Assembly (NCBI GenBank): GCA_003833135.1
Contig: QZLH01000704.1
Span: 1-34,072 of the forward strand
Direction of reading: 5' to 3'
Source of the DNA: Oehlia diaphana
Lineage: Eukaryota; Glomeromycota; Glomeromycetes; Glomerales; Glomeraceae
DNA length: 34,072 nt
In this document: positions 1 through 9,666 of the stretch, in pieces
Position numbering within the stretch: the stretch's first letter is position 1
Layout of the letters: each line of letters starts with the position of its first letter
Made by a program: the position numbers and the translations under genes
The notes under the pieces: generated by a model
What the model was told of the DNA's origin: nothing
The model's database searches: none
What the model saw: only the letters and a program-made list of their open reading frames with translations

Positions 1-3000
1 GACATGGAACAAAAATAAAAAATTCGTCCTGACACTATCCGATATATATGACATTCCATTACCTTATCAATTATTTAACAGTCAACGTATTGATAATACA
101 AATATAGAAATCATATTAAAAGAGATTAATATCTTAAAGAACAAAATTAATAATATTATTAAAAAAGAACGTAATGATTGGGATCGACAACAAATTGAAT
201 ATTTCATTAATAGGAGAAATGACGATATTAAAACTAACCAAAAACGAGCTCTCAATTCTATATTAGAAAGAAACCCAAGAAAAATTATATTGGATAGACT
301 CAAATATATGGAAAATGATACGTTGATGTATACTACTAATCCTGAATTGATCGCTGAAAAAGCAAATAACCATTACAAATTCATCGGATCATCAGATAAA
401 TCACCAATGACCTATGATGGAATAAACACACCCTTACCAGATGCTTGGCAACCTTTCTACCTTCCAATCAACGATATCAAGGAAGAGGAAATTAACTTAT
501 TAATAACGGATATTACTATGGAGGAACTTCAAAATACGATCAAAACACTACCCAATAACAAGGCGCCAGGACCTTCGGGTATTAACTATGAACTTATCAA
601 AAAATTACCGTTATCATACCTGAAAATTTTACTTACACTCTATAACAACATCTTACACACTGGAATTGTTCCCAACTCCTGGCAACACGCCCTGTTATAT
701 CCAATTCCTAAACCAACATGGTGGGATAACAACATTAAACACACACGTCCGATCGTATTATTAGACACATTTCGCAAATTAATGGTTAAAATCATCAACG
801 CAAGGCTTAACAGATATTTAAGTGTAAATAATATCCTTCAATATAATAATAGGGCTGGAACACAAGGATCTTCTTGTATGGAAATAATTTTTTCTCTCCA
901 AAGTGCAATCACAGCAGCAAAACAATTAAAACAACCATTATATATAATGATTCAAGACCTCTCAAAAGCTTATGATAGAGTTGAAATACCTTTACTCCAG
1001 CGGGCCCTTATGAGAATTAATATCCCAAGTACTTTGATTAATTTTATCCTCAACCTTTTTACTGATAGAAAAAATTCCATTATTTTTCCTGATCACTTAG
1101 GAGATCAATATGATGTCATTAATGGCATAGATCAAGGTGAATCAATATGCCCCTTATTATGGGTGATTTATTATGATCCCATGTTTGCCAGGATCAACGC
1201 CTCAAATTTTGAGGGTATTCATTATCAAGTATCGTTACCGCGTAATATCAATAGCAACCCAGATGACGTACATACGGAATGTCTTTCGATGAAAGTCTTA
1301 GGCTATTTAGATGATACCACTTGGTTAACATCAAATCTACAGACGTTAGAACAAAATTTAGCAATCGCAGACGAATTTTATCAAATTGCTAACATCAAAA
1401 TCAACAAGGACAAAACGGTTCTTTTATCGAATCAGAAGCTAAATGATAACATCAATAACACCATACAATTACGCTTTGGTAGCGACTTAATTGATGTCAA
1501 TATCCAACCAATGAAGAAAGGCACGAGAATACTAGGTGTTTATCTACACGCAGATGGAACAAATGTAGTCACCATCAACAAAATTAATAAAATGGTCAAT
1601 TACGTATCCTTTTTAATAAGACGGAAAAAATTAACTCACGATCACGTGATTTACGTAATCAATAAAGTTATAATTCCACGAATAGAATATTTGAGTCAAC
1701 ATATTTTCTTACCATCATCTTATTGTGCACGAATTAATTCAAAACTTCGATCCCTTTTTAAAAATTCCTTACAATTACCTCGTAATACTTATAATTCTGT
1801 TATTCACAGTAGAATTTATCCTAATATAATTAACATTTTCGATAATCAATTAAAAGCACAAGCTTCGTTATTTCTAGCACAAAGCAATTGCCCATATACG
1901 AGTAATATTATTAAATTTTTAATTCTTTTATCACAATTTAAATATAATTTACCGTGTGATTATTTCACTTTTTTTACACTTTTTGATAAACCTATCAAAT
2001 CTTTTACTAGATTAGAATCCCTTTTTACGTTTTTTCGTTATTATAACATTTCAGTAGATTCTAATTTTGTTCATACTGTTAGAGGTGGTACAATTCCTAT
2101 TTCACATTATGTGATTGATCCGAAACACTTACATAGGCACATCAACAGCTTACGTTCAAAAGGCATTATGTTCTTAGATCAAGTAATTACACCAGATTCT
2201 GCATACTTAGAAGATTACAACAATATCAAAGCCAGCTTACAAAATAAACGTGGCCGTATACCGAGATGGTACCAATTTCTCAAGGATAATCTCACAATAC
2301 GCAACAATAATCACTTAAATATCGATCTTAACGAACCAATTATACAGAACCCACGTGTAGAAAGATTAAAACCTCCTCCTACAACAGTTGACATGTTCAA
2401 ACACACCGGCCCAAATAAATGGGTCATCTCTTGGTCACAATTTATTACTGATATAGTTTACGGAAAAGCCCTTATTACCACTAATTATCCACCTAGTGGT
2501 CCCATGTTATTTGCAGAACATTGGATTAAAACCCCTTTAAACTCTACTTTAGGCACCCCACGTTCACGCCCTAATATTATCCAACCCTGTCCTGGATGTA
2601 GACTACACTTTCCGTATTACACGGGTGACCAAAGAATCAATTGTGTCCTTAAAATCCCTTATTCACGTCTTATCAAAATCTACGCGTCAAACACATCAAA
2701 TCACGATAATAACTTTCGCCAATATTCTTCCTGGATTATAGGAGCGTCAACTAACAAAATCAAAATAATGAAATACAACCACGAACATTATAAAATATTA
2801 GCATATAATGATCATCTAATTAGAAACAATCTTATACCGTCAGGTTCCTCCCTATTGGACAACTTAGACCACCCTCAACCAACTAATCACAATTTTCGAT
2901 TGATTAATTCTATAATTAAAGATCGCATAATCCAAACAGAATTATGGCATCTTGCGCGAAAAATCTCAAATTATAAAAATTTTGATATTTATACTGATGG

Positions 3001-4660
3001 GTCTTTTAATCCTTCACCTACTTCACAAGAAACACATATGGGTTATGGTTGGCATATCTCCAATATACAAGATATATCCTTATGTTACTATGGAGCTTGT
3101 ACACATTTACCGTCTTCTACAAAAGCCGAAATTATGGCATTATTAACTGCCATTATAACACTACCTTTGGGTGCAAAAATTACTATCTTTACTGATTCTC
3201 AAGCAACTATTTCAAGTTACTCAAAATCATCACAATTACAACACATATCCCCTCGTCGATTTAACAAGATTAATTATACCTCGCTTTGGGCAGTTATTCA
3301 TCACATTGTTAATACTTTACATTTAGATCTTTCTTTTATCAAAGTTAAAGCACATTCAAAAAATGCATTAAATGATAGGGCTGATGAATTAGCCAAATAT
3401 GGACGCTATAAAACACCAATCACCGATATAAATATAAAAGATATTCCGTCAATTAATGTTTCCTTAATATGGAATAATGAAGTTAATTTAGACAAGGACA
3501 TCCGAAAAACTGTTGGCAAAATTATTGATTACCGATGGTTAGAGAACCACTTAACACACCAGAATATGTCAGATATTTATAATCTTACCCAACAACATTT
3601 AATCAATTGGCAAGTCACCACGTTATTTTTCAAACACAACTCGCATAACGATACAACATGCTTTGATCACGATAAAGATATAAGTTGGCGCATCAAAAGT
3701 TCTACCAACACACTCCCAACACTTGACATTTTAAACCGGAACTTCCCAGACCTTATAAAAGGGAACACTACTTGTCTTTTATGTGGTAATCAAGAAGAAA
3801 CCAATGATCATCTTTGGCGTTGTTCAGTGCTCCTTCCGCACATTCGTGCCACCTTTAACCTTCTAGCTGACCAAGCTCAGATCTTATTAGAAAAAGAAGC
3901 GGACAAACTTAACCTATGTATCGTAGACACTATTAAATATTCTGAAGTCTTCCGTTGGACATATCTTACTCCCGACACGATCCCGGACAACGCTATCCTG
4001 CTTATGCGATCATACGTCCCAAATGACTTATATAAGAGTTTCCGAATCCACTTTAACACACATGCAACTACTTGTAAACATCTTTTAACATTTATGGACA
4101 TGGCGACCCGTTTAATTAAATCAAATGTTTGGAAAATTAGATCCGCCGCATGGAAAATTGCCAAACGATCCTTAGGCCTTAATAAGACAAGCTTCTCCAA
4201 ATATCACCGCCAACACCAAAGGCGACGGAGGTTAAACCGTTCACATACTCCTTTTGGCTATATTTGCCCACATACGATATCCTTACGAAATTACTTCAAT
4301 AGAGCTGATTTAATTTTTATTATTTTAGCATCCTCAAATTTTTTACATAATGCGTCTAGTTTTAATCAATTAACTAATGATTTATCTAATGATTCAAATG
4401 TATATGTATTTCCACATAGTTCTTCTATTTTAATGGTATAGCTACCTACAGTACTAGAATTAGACTTTTTCTTTTTTTTCTTCATAATTGGTGCGATTAT
4501 TTGCTAATTCGGTTGGGTCTTAGCAGATTTCTTTTTCTAGTCAGGGCTCGATTTATTGGGCGAAGTTATTACATTGTGTCTTATTTTTTGAGATTAATCT
4601 CTTCATTTGTTAATCATCAATGTACTCTCCTGGCTTACCTTAAAATAAATAAATAAAATT
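1..4660 (+). mobile_element. Non-LTR (LINE-like) retrotransposon, 3' portion
   Basis: This holds the coding frame above plus a roughly 200-bp 3' UTR (4442-4640) and a short tail of TAAA units at 4641-4658. Such tails are typical of LINE ends made by target-primed reverse transcription. No long terminal repeat is seen. The 5' end and target duplication cannot be tested because the element runs off the left edge. Confidence 0.85.
2..4441 (+). CDS. LINE-like retrotransposon polyprotein: reverse transcriptase plus RNase H (5' end outside window)
   Basis: The frame is open from the window edge (base 2) to a TAG at 4439-4441, with no stop in 1,479 codons, so the true start lies further left. Reverse transcriptase motifs appear in order: NNKAPGPSGI (about 551-580), DLSKAYDRV (motif A, about 956-982), NGIDQGESICPLL (motif B, about 1121-1159) and YLDD (motif C, 1304-1315). 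A type I RNase H follows, with YTDGSF (about 2990), STKAEIMAL (about 3116), FTDSQAT (about 3188) and HSKNALNDRADELAK (about 3353-3397), which supply the acidic catalytic residues. Near the C-terminus, C-x2-C-x8-H-x3-C (about 3773-3823) is the zinc motif common at LINE C-termini. The order RT, RNase H, zinc motif fits a non-LTR element; an endonuclease domain would be expected upstream, outside the window. The protein would copy element RNA at a nicked target. The intact frame suggests a young copy. Confidence 0.93.
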   Translation, partial: TWNKNKKFVLTLSDIYDIPLPYQLFNSQRIDNTNIEIILKEINILKNKINNIIKKERNDWDRQQIEYFINRRNDDIKTNQKRALNSILERNPRKIILDRLKYMENDTLMYTTNPELIAEKANNHYKFIGSSDKSPMTYDGINTPLPDAWQPFYLPINDIKEEEINLLITDITMEELQNTIKTLPNNKAPGPSGINYELIKKLPLSYLKILLTLYNNILHTGIVPNSWQHALLYPIPKPTWWDNNIKHTRPIVLLDTFRKLMVKIINARLNRYLSVNNILQYNNRAGTQGSSCMEIIFSLQSAITAAKQLKQPLYIMIQDLSKAYDRVEIPLLQRALMRINIPSTLINFILNLFTDRKNSIIFPDHLGDQYDVINGIDQGESICPLLWVIYYDPMFARINASNFEGIHYQVSLPRNINSNPDDVHTECLSMKVLGYLDDTTWLTSNLQTLEQNLAIADEFYQIANIKINKDKTVLLSNQKLNDNINNTIQLRFGSDLIDVNIQPMKKGTRILGVYLHADGTNVVTINKINKMVNYVSFLIRRKKLTHDHVIYVINKVIIPRIEYLSQHIFLPSSYCARINSKLRSLFKNSLQLPRNTYNSVIHSRIYPNIINIFDNQLKAQASLFLAQSNCPYTSNIIKFLILLSQFKYNLPCDYFTFFTLFDKPIKSFTRLESLFTFFRYYNISVDSNFVHTVRGGTIPISHYVIDPKHLHRHINSLRSKGIMFLDQVITPDSAYLEDYNNIKASLQNKRGRIPRWYQFLKDNLTIRNNNHLNIDLNEPIIQNPRVERLKPPPTTVDMFKHTGPNKWVISWSQFITDIVYGKALITTNYPPSGPMLFAEHWIKTPLNSTLGTPRSRPNIIQPCPGCRLHFPYYTGDQRINCVLKIPYSRLIKIYASNTSNHDNNFRQYSSWIIGASTNKIKIMKYNHEHYKILAYNDHLIRNNLIPSGSSLLDNLDHPQPTNHNFRLINSIIKDRIIQTELWHLARKISNYKNFDIYTDGSFNPSPTSQETHMGYGWHISNIQDISLCYYGACTHLPSSTKAEIMALLTAIITLPLGAKITIFTDSQATISSYSKSSQLQHISPRRFNKINYTSLWAVIHHIVNTLHLDLSFIKVKAHSKNALNDRADELAKYGRYKTPITDINIKDIPSINVSLIWNNEVNLDKDIRKTVGKIIDYRWLENHLTHQNMSDIYNLTQQHLINWQVTTLFFKHNSHNDTTCFDHDKDISWRIKSSTNTLPTLDILNRNFPDLIKGNTTCLLCGNQEETNDHLWRCSVLLPHIRATFNLLADQAQILLEKEADKLNLCIVDTIKYSEVFRWTYLTPDTIPDNAILLMRSYVPNDLYKSFRIHFNTHATTCKHLLTFMDMATRLIKSNVWKIRSAAWKIAKRSLGLNKTSFSKYHRQHQRRRRLNRSHTPFGYICPHTISLRNYFNRADLIFIILASSNFLHNASSFNQLTNDLSNDSNVYVFPHSSSILMV

Positions 4661-4692
4661 ATATACAAAACCTTCCAAATAAACATATACTA

Positions 4693-4875
4693 AGTGCATT
4701 TGACCTGTTCTACAAGTTTACTTAGAGAACAAAACGAGGTTTAGAACACCGTTTTCGATTTATTCAACTTTTTCAATTTCGTTAAAATTGATCTACCCTA
4801 AATCGTTTGCTCATATGTATGTTCAAATCCACTTTTTCTCCCTAAGTAAACTTACGGAGCAGGCCGAAATATACT
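4693..4875. mobile_element. Foldback MITE, TA-flanked
   Basis: Long imperfect terminal inverted repeats of about 60 bp start AGTGCATTTGACCTGTTCT at the left and, read from the other end, AGTATATTTCGGCCTGCTCC at the right. Both arms then contain AAGTTTACTTAG. TA lies on both sides (4691-4692 and 4876-4877), which fits a Tc1/mariner-type target duplication. No coding frame lies inside. The element sits between the LINE tail and the F-box remnant. Confidence 0.7.
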
Positions 4876-4962
4876 TATTTAATTGTTTTCAAGTTCACTT
4901 TAATTTTAGTTTATAAACATTTATCAAATCATAATAATTTTAAATCACATGATTCTACCGCT

Positions 4963-5415
4963 TTAACGGGCCCCTAATTTTAGTACTACAACTAAGGAAT
5001 TCGACTCCTGAAAAGCAGCTTTCAGCTCCATCAGTAAAGTGTATTTTATCAAATTTTTGGTGTGAGTAAATTTCATATTTTCGTTAATAAAAAGACTTAA
5101 TATTTCATTTAGAGTCTTTATTAAAGATTTTCGATAGAATCTACCAACTAATTTTTGTATTTCATTTAAATTTAAATGTCTACAGAAACTAATGTAATTA
5201 AATAAAGGACTTTGATAAGAAGTTGTCAGTAACTTATGTTCCTCTATTTTATTTCTTGGTACATTTGGTAAATGTGAAATAATTACATTTAATAATAACT
5301 TTTCATTTAAGGGTTTCCAAGGATTTTTCCATAAAATTGGAATAATTATTTTACACCATGTTTTATTAACTAAAATACATGAAAAAAGAGTATTTTTATC
5401 ATCTTGTTCAGGCAT
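4963..5415 (-). pseudogene. F-box-like protein remnant
   Basis: The reading starts at an ATG at 5413-5415 (MPEQDDKNTLFSCILVNKTW) and runs about 150 codons. The string LFSCILVNKTWCKIIIPILWKNPW matches the conserved block after the F-box helix in the large F-box families of arbuscular mycorrhizal fungi; it is followed by a hydrophilic region with SPLFNYISFCRHLNL, also typical. The first half of the F-box is missing, and the frame stops about 150 residues in, where relatives usually run to several hundred with a repeat-rich C-terminus. The end abuts a MITE. An intact protein would be an SCF ubiquitin ligase substrate receptor; this copy is probably not functional. An in-frame ATG also exists at 5433. 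Confidence 0.65.
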
Positions 5416-5527
5416 TTTTTTTTTCCCCCACAAAACGTCAAAACGACAAAATATGATGTTGCATGATAGTATCTGGTAAATAATTCCTTTTTGAGATAAG
5501 TATATAATTCAGCCGACCGCAGCAAAG

Positions 5528-6490
5528 ATACAAGGTCACGTGAATTGGAAAAAAGAGGAAATAGAAAATTTAAGCAGACTATAACGGATTTGGAAAATCG
5601 TGTTTGAAAACTAGAAAGTTGATGTAACGGTGAAAAAATGAATCATTTCAGAGAAAAATGAAGGATATCACAGGAGAAGTCACAGGAACGGAGAGCTTGA
5701 GTCAAATCTCACGTAAGCGGCGTAACAACAAAAAACGATCAGCTACACAAACGATACCAAATGGAAAGATCGCCGAGATTCCGGTTAAATTAACAACTGA
5801 TGCAGCTTATCCGGAAAAAAATTTCCACGTGGCATAACTTCCGTGGTTTTGGAAGAATATGTGGAATGTTTAAAGATCAAACGAAGCTATAAATATAAGA
5901 TTGTCAAAGTCAGTCTTCGCTTTACCAAGACATATGAAAATATATGTACACGAGGCGGCTGTAATATTTCTATAACAAGAAAAGGACGAGATTACTATTT
6001 TAGAATGCTTGATTCTAAACTATCGCTACAGGAGCTGTCCGAATGTATGATGGTCGTTACGCAAAAATTACCAGAGTAAACATATTTTAACAACGAAACT
6101 GACATGATGAAGGACACATTTGATTCTGTGATGAAAGATGATTTAGGATCAAGCTTGTTAATTAAACATCAGGATGAATTAATAGGGGTGGGTGGTAAAT
6201 TCAGGAATCGGAGAACTCATAAGAAGCCAGCAAATAACGCTAATTACTCGTCGAAAGACGAACAAATTTTTGAAGCAATGGATAGTCCAATGGTTCAAGG
6301 TTCAAAACGATAAGCAGGTTGAAGATTTTAACAAATTGAATTCGGATTTTAGTGAAAAAATCAAAGATATTAATGGCAATGCACAAGAAACAAAGGTAAA
6401 AGTAAAGAAGTTGAATCTGATAATAAGGAATTGAATGCAAACAATAAACGTATAACAGTATACCAGGGAAGTAGTGAGAAAATACTTCAA
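5528..6490 (+). pseudogene. Decayed coiled-coil gene, family not recognised
   Basis: Several short open pieces lie head to tail in different frames. At 5536-5610 a piece reads SRELEKRGNRKFKQTITDLENR before a stop. From the ATG at 5658 a piece (MKDITGEVTGTESLSQISRK) runs to a run of seven A at 5815-5821. One extra base there would join it directly to the frame that ends LQELSECMMVVTQKLPE at 6079. A third piece begins at 6104. A fourth (about 6300-6434) is heptad-like, with FNKLNSDFSEKIKDINGNA, and continues after another shift as ESDNKELNANNKRITVYQ to 6492. I read this as one old gene with a coiled-coil C-terminus, broken by frameshifts and stops. An unspotted intron is possible for some breaks. 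Confidence 0.4.
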
Positions 6491-7339
6491 TAGAGTAGTC
6501 TTTTTACTCTTTTATACTAGTAGAATAAATTTTATGACAAAATAGCTAGTTTTTTCGTAGTATTGATCAAGAATCTTTTGTATTAGCTCAGCTAAATTTA
6601 TAGACAGGTAGTACTTTATTAACACATGTATTTACTTTGTATTTACGTTGCTCAATACTAATAAAATTTGCAATGTAATAAAAAAATAATAATAATAATA
6701 ATTCCGATGCGCAGAGTTGAGTGCCGATCTTTTGTTATCCATTTATACTGTATAATGCTCAAATATTTATTACTATATTTTGAGAAGAAACAAATTTACA
6801 TTTTTACTTTAAAAGGTATTTCCGCACATAATATACTGTACATACTAGTTACATACAATTTATTATGCCAAAAAAAAATCCAATTTTCGTTGACGCCAAT
6901 AAATAATTTTCATTTATTAAATTATAAAAGATCTTTATAAAGACGCTATCAGAATATACTCTACAATCTGCACGTTATTATAAATACATTCATCTAATTA
7001 AAACATAATTAAACGGAAAGTTTTTAGAAAACTGTCTTTAAAAATAAAATTCCAATATATGTCTTAACTGAACTTTTCATGATGTAATAAATTTGACAGT
7101 ATCAGCTATACTTCAATATTATTTTAAATTCTTCTTTCATATTCATCTACAGTATATTAGGCGATATAAAGAAATAATTATTTATAGCACATTATGGTAT
7201 CAACAGCCATTTTTAATATAATAAAAAATAACCATAAAAAATTACTTATAATTAGCAATTTCCATAATGAAAATTAAAAAAGCTTCATAAAGAACCCCAT
7301 GTATATAAATTTCTTTATCAATGATCGTTTTTAAGTATT
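6491..7339. other. AT-rich intergenic DNA
   Basis: No convincing gene is seen. A 90-codon frame at 6668-6940 is low-complexity, rich in Ile, Leu and Lys, and has no recognisable motif. Confidence 0.6.
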
Positions 7340-7515
7340 AGTTATTTACTAATCAAGTAGTATATAAATGGGTTATCATCTGAAGGATGATGACCCATTT
7401 ATATATTAAACTAGATCAGTAAATAACTTTTTTATAATCCTAGATATACTAATTGGTCCGCCAGTTTATAACTGGCGGAAAAAATCCTAAATACCAATTA
7501 GTAGCCAGGTGATAA
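7340..7515. mobile_element. Double-palindrome repeat element, copy 1
   Basis: Two foldback modules lie side by side. Module A (7340-7427) has arms of about 43 bp: AGTTATTTACTAATCAAGTAG followed by TATATAAATGGGTTATCATC on the left, and GATGATGACCCATTTATATA followed by a sequence ending CAGTAAATAACT on the right. Module B (about 7437-7515) contains ACTAATTGGTCCGCCAGTT and a partner arm with CTGGCGG and ACCAATTAGT. A second copy lies at 17371-17534 in the opposite overall orientation. No coding capacity is present, so this is a non-autonomous element. Confidence 0.7.
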
Positions 7516-8025
7516 GGATCATTATAAATTAATGATTATATTTATGAATAACATTCATATTTTATGACGTGAAAATCATGCAAGTTTATTTTTCTCAATA
7601 ATTTTGAAATGACACTAATAACATAATGCTTGCTGTATTCACAAATAAAAAAATTGTTTCAAAAAAAATCATTAGATTCAATAAATTCAATAAAATAATT
7701 ATTTATTTATATCACAAGATATGAAAATTAGAATTTTATATTATAATTTAACCAATAATTCAATAATTGTATGTATTTAATTTATTTTCAAAAAAGCTAG
7801 GGTTTAAAAATAATATAAAAACCTATTTCTCACTAGTTTACTATCAACCTCTTTTTTTATAATATAAAATATTTTATCAATCTCAATTAAGATTGGATAG
7901 AGATAGTAATAATCTAAGTTGTTTGGATGTTTAGTTGCTATTATAATTTATAATGATTATAACATACTCTAAAAACAAAAATATTGAAGTATGGATTTAT
8001 ATATTAAACCTATTTCTGTAAAAAC

Positions 8026-8050
8026 TCCGTAAATATGGCATATTTACGGA
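8026..8050. repeat. Perfect palindrome, 11-bp arms
   Basis: TCCGTAAATAT and ATATTTACGGA are perfect inverted copies separated by GGC. The right arm is also the first base block of the direct repeat seen again near 9498. Confidence 0.8.
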
Positions 8051-8150
8051 AATAGAATAGAATAAAAAAAAACACGGAATTAATTAATAATCATTTATCG
8101 TAAATCCGTAAAGATGCAAAATACATAGTATAAATAATTTATTTCTATAA
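8039..8150 (+). repeat. Diverged direct repeat, left copy (right copy 9498-9640)
   Basis: Both copies begin ATATTTACGGAAATAGAAT, continue with A-rich sequence, and end with a block reading GTAAAGATNCAAAATACATA-like then ATAATTTATTT. The right copy is longer by an internal AT-rich insertion. The pair brackets the hAT remnant. Confidence 0.6.
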
Positions 8151-8310
8151 TGGTAATATATTAAAATAATTACCAAATAGAAAAAAATTTAAATGTCTCA
8201 AAAAAAAAAATAAATAAAATAACAAAAATTATTACGTAATATGAATTATTTAATGTATAATCATATGATTTATTATTTTACTTTATTATTTATTTTATTT
8301 AATATATCAA

Positions 8311-9075
8311 ATACATATTTCAGAAATTTGCTGGGCACGAGGACTTTTTAGAGATTTATTAATGGTAGCGGATGAAATTTTTATGAAAATGGGGAAAAAA
8401 AAAGTTAAACGTAAAGAATTAATGCACCAAATGAAATAAAATCGTAAATGAGAAAAGCCTTTTGATATTGAAATAGGTGATACTGAAACTCCATACACTT
8501 GGTGGTTTTCTATCGAAGATAGCTTTCCTAAAGATGAAGATTACCTAGTTCAACTTGCGCTTAAACTCTTTTCCATCACACCTCATGCAGCTGGTTGTGA
8601 GCGAGTATGGTCAAGTCTTGGTTGGATATATGATGATAAAAGAAGGACACGTTTAGGCTTAAATAAAGTTGAAAATATGTATAAACTTTCAGCCTATTAC
8701 CATGCAAATGTGAAAAAAGAATTGCCATATTATGGTACAGAAAAATCCACTGAAGAAATTCATCAAATATTAACTAATGCACATTTGAATCCCAACCAAG
8801 ACTTTCTTGAATTGGAAGATGACCTACTTGATTATTACAATAATGAGGAGGAAATAGTAATTAGCGAAGAGGAAGAATTAGATATTGATAATGTTTTGAA
8901 CTTAGACGCATTTGTTGATACTTTTGGTTATATAATTGAAGATAGTATAGATAGTATAGAGGAAGAGATTCAAGATAATGATAGAGTAGATGTTCCTATA
9001 AATGGAAATAATGAAAATGATGATATTGAATGGGATCCAGCTGCCGAAGCTGATGAAATAGTTAATACTATGTAA
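8311..9075 (+). pseudogene. hAT-family transposase, C-terminal remnant
   Basis: In the frame ending at the TAA at 9073-9075, the stretch from 8461 reads DIEIGDTETPYTWWFSIEDS, then YLVQLALKLFSITPHAAGCERVWSSLGWIYDDKRRTRL across 8539-8655. This is the hAT C-terminal dimerisation domain, with the CERxWS block and an R/K-rich N-R-L block. A roughly 120-residue acidic tail ends WDPAAEADEIVNTM. In the same frame upstream, readable protein (SEICWARGLFRDLLMVADEI from about 8323) is cut by TAA at 8437-8439 and TGA at 8449-8451. The N-terminal zinc finger and catalytic core are absent. An ATG at 8677 opens a 132-codon frame that would give only part of the dimerisation domain. This is a dead fragment. 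Confidence 0.85.
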
Positions 9076-9169
9076 AATTGTGAATTGTAAATTGGAATTT
9101 AAAATAAATTTTGTTATTTTGTTTTTTAAACTAGTCAAATGTTACAAAAAATAAGTAAATACATGTTTC

Positions 9170-9302
9170 GCCAAGTTATGGAAGTTTCAGAAGTTTGGGC
9201 AAGTTTTGCCAAGTTTCGGAAATTCTGCCAGGTTTCGGAAGTTTCACCGATTTCGGGATTTTGTATCAGTGCCGTAACTAGTTTCGCCAGGTTTTGGAAA
9301 TT
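9170..9302 (+). repeat. Subterminal-type short repeats, consensus GCCARGTTWYGGAARTT
   Basis: Four close copies occur at 9170-9186, 9208-9224, 9227-9243 and 9286-9302, with partial copies between and after (GGGCAAGTTT, CGCCAAGAATTT). They begin about 95 bp after the hAT stop codon. hAT transposases commonly bind short repeats near their element ends, so this may be the 3' end of the dead hAT element. The spacing is irregular (38, 19 and 59 bp). Confidence 0.6.
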
Positions 9303-9404
9303 TCGCCAAGAATTTAGTTTCAGTTTTGCCCAAAACACTAGTTAGTACTTAATTTGTACCATGACTTAGTTCACATGGAATATAAAAATAAAATAAAATT
9401 TATT

Positions 9405-9436
9405 GTTTTTCCTGAAATTTTTTTATAGGGAAAAAC
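9405..9436. repeat. Small hairpin related to the MITE ends at 13737-13834
   Basis: GTTTTTCC and GGAAAAAC are perfect inverted 8-mers. Read on the minus strand, the block begins CCCTATAAAAAAATTTCAGG, close to both ends of the small element at 13737-13834. Confidence 0.5.
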
Positions 9437-9497
9437 AACTAAAAATCTAAGCAACTTGGATAGTATTGAGGCTACAAATACCATGAACACGCATGAT

Positions 9498-9640
9498 ATA
9501 TTTACGGAAATAGAATGGAATAAAAAATGAAAATAAAAAATATAAATACAGTAAACATTATTTCAATAATTATTATACATATATTAATTAATAATGTAAA
9601 GATACATAATATAAATAATTTATTTTTACATAACAATTGA
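9498..9640 (+). repeat. Diverged direct repeat, right copy
   Basis: Partner of 8039-8150: it starts ATATTTACGGAAATAGAAT and ends with ATAATATAAATAATTTATTT. The two copies lie about 1.46 kb apart around the hAT remnant. Confidence 0.6.
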
Positions 9641-9666
9641 ACAATAAAGAATAGGTAACAGAGTTA

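Larger units (their letters stand above)
7516..8288. other. AT-rich intergenic DNA with one palindrome and one arm of a direct repeat
   Basis: No gene is seen. The only structured parts are the palindrome at 8026-8050 and the repeat at 8039-8150, listed separately. Confidence 0.6.

Noticed and set aside
3877..4200. 107-codon minus-strand frame
   Set aside because: Antisense shadow of the LINE frame, which has clear protein motifs.
6668..6940. 90-codon plus-strand frame
   Set aside because: Low-complexity Ile/Leu/Lys content from AT-rich DNA, with no motif and no splice context.
9135..9345. Overlapping frames on both strands after the hAT remnant
   Set aside because: Both arise from the GCCARGTTWYGGAARTT repeats; the protein repeats (such as ETWQNFRNLAKL) only mirror the DNA repeat.
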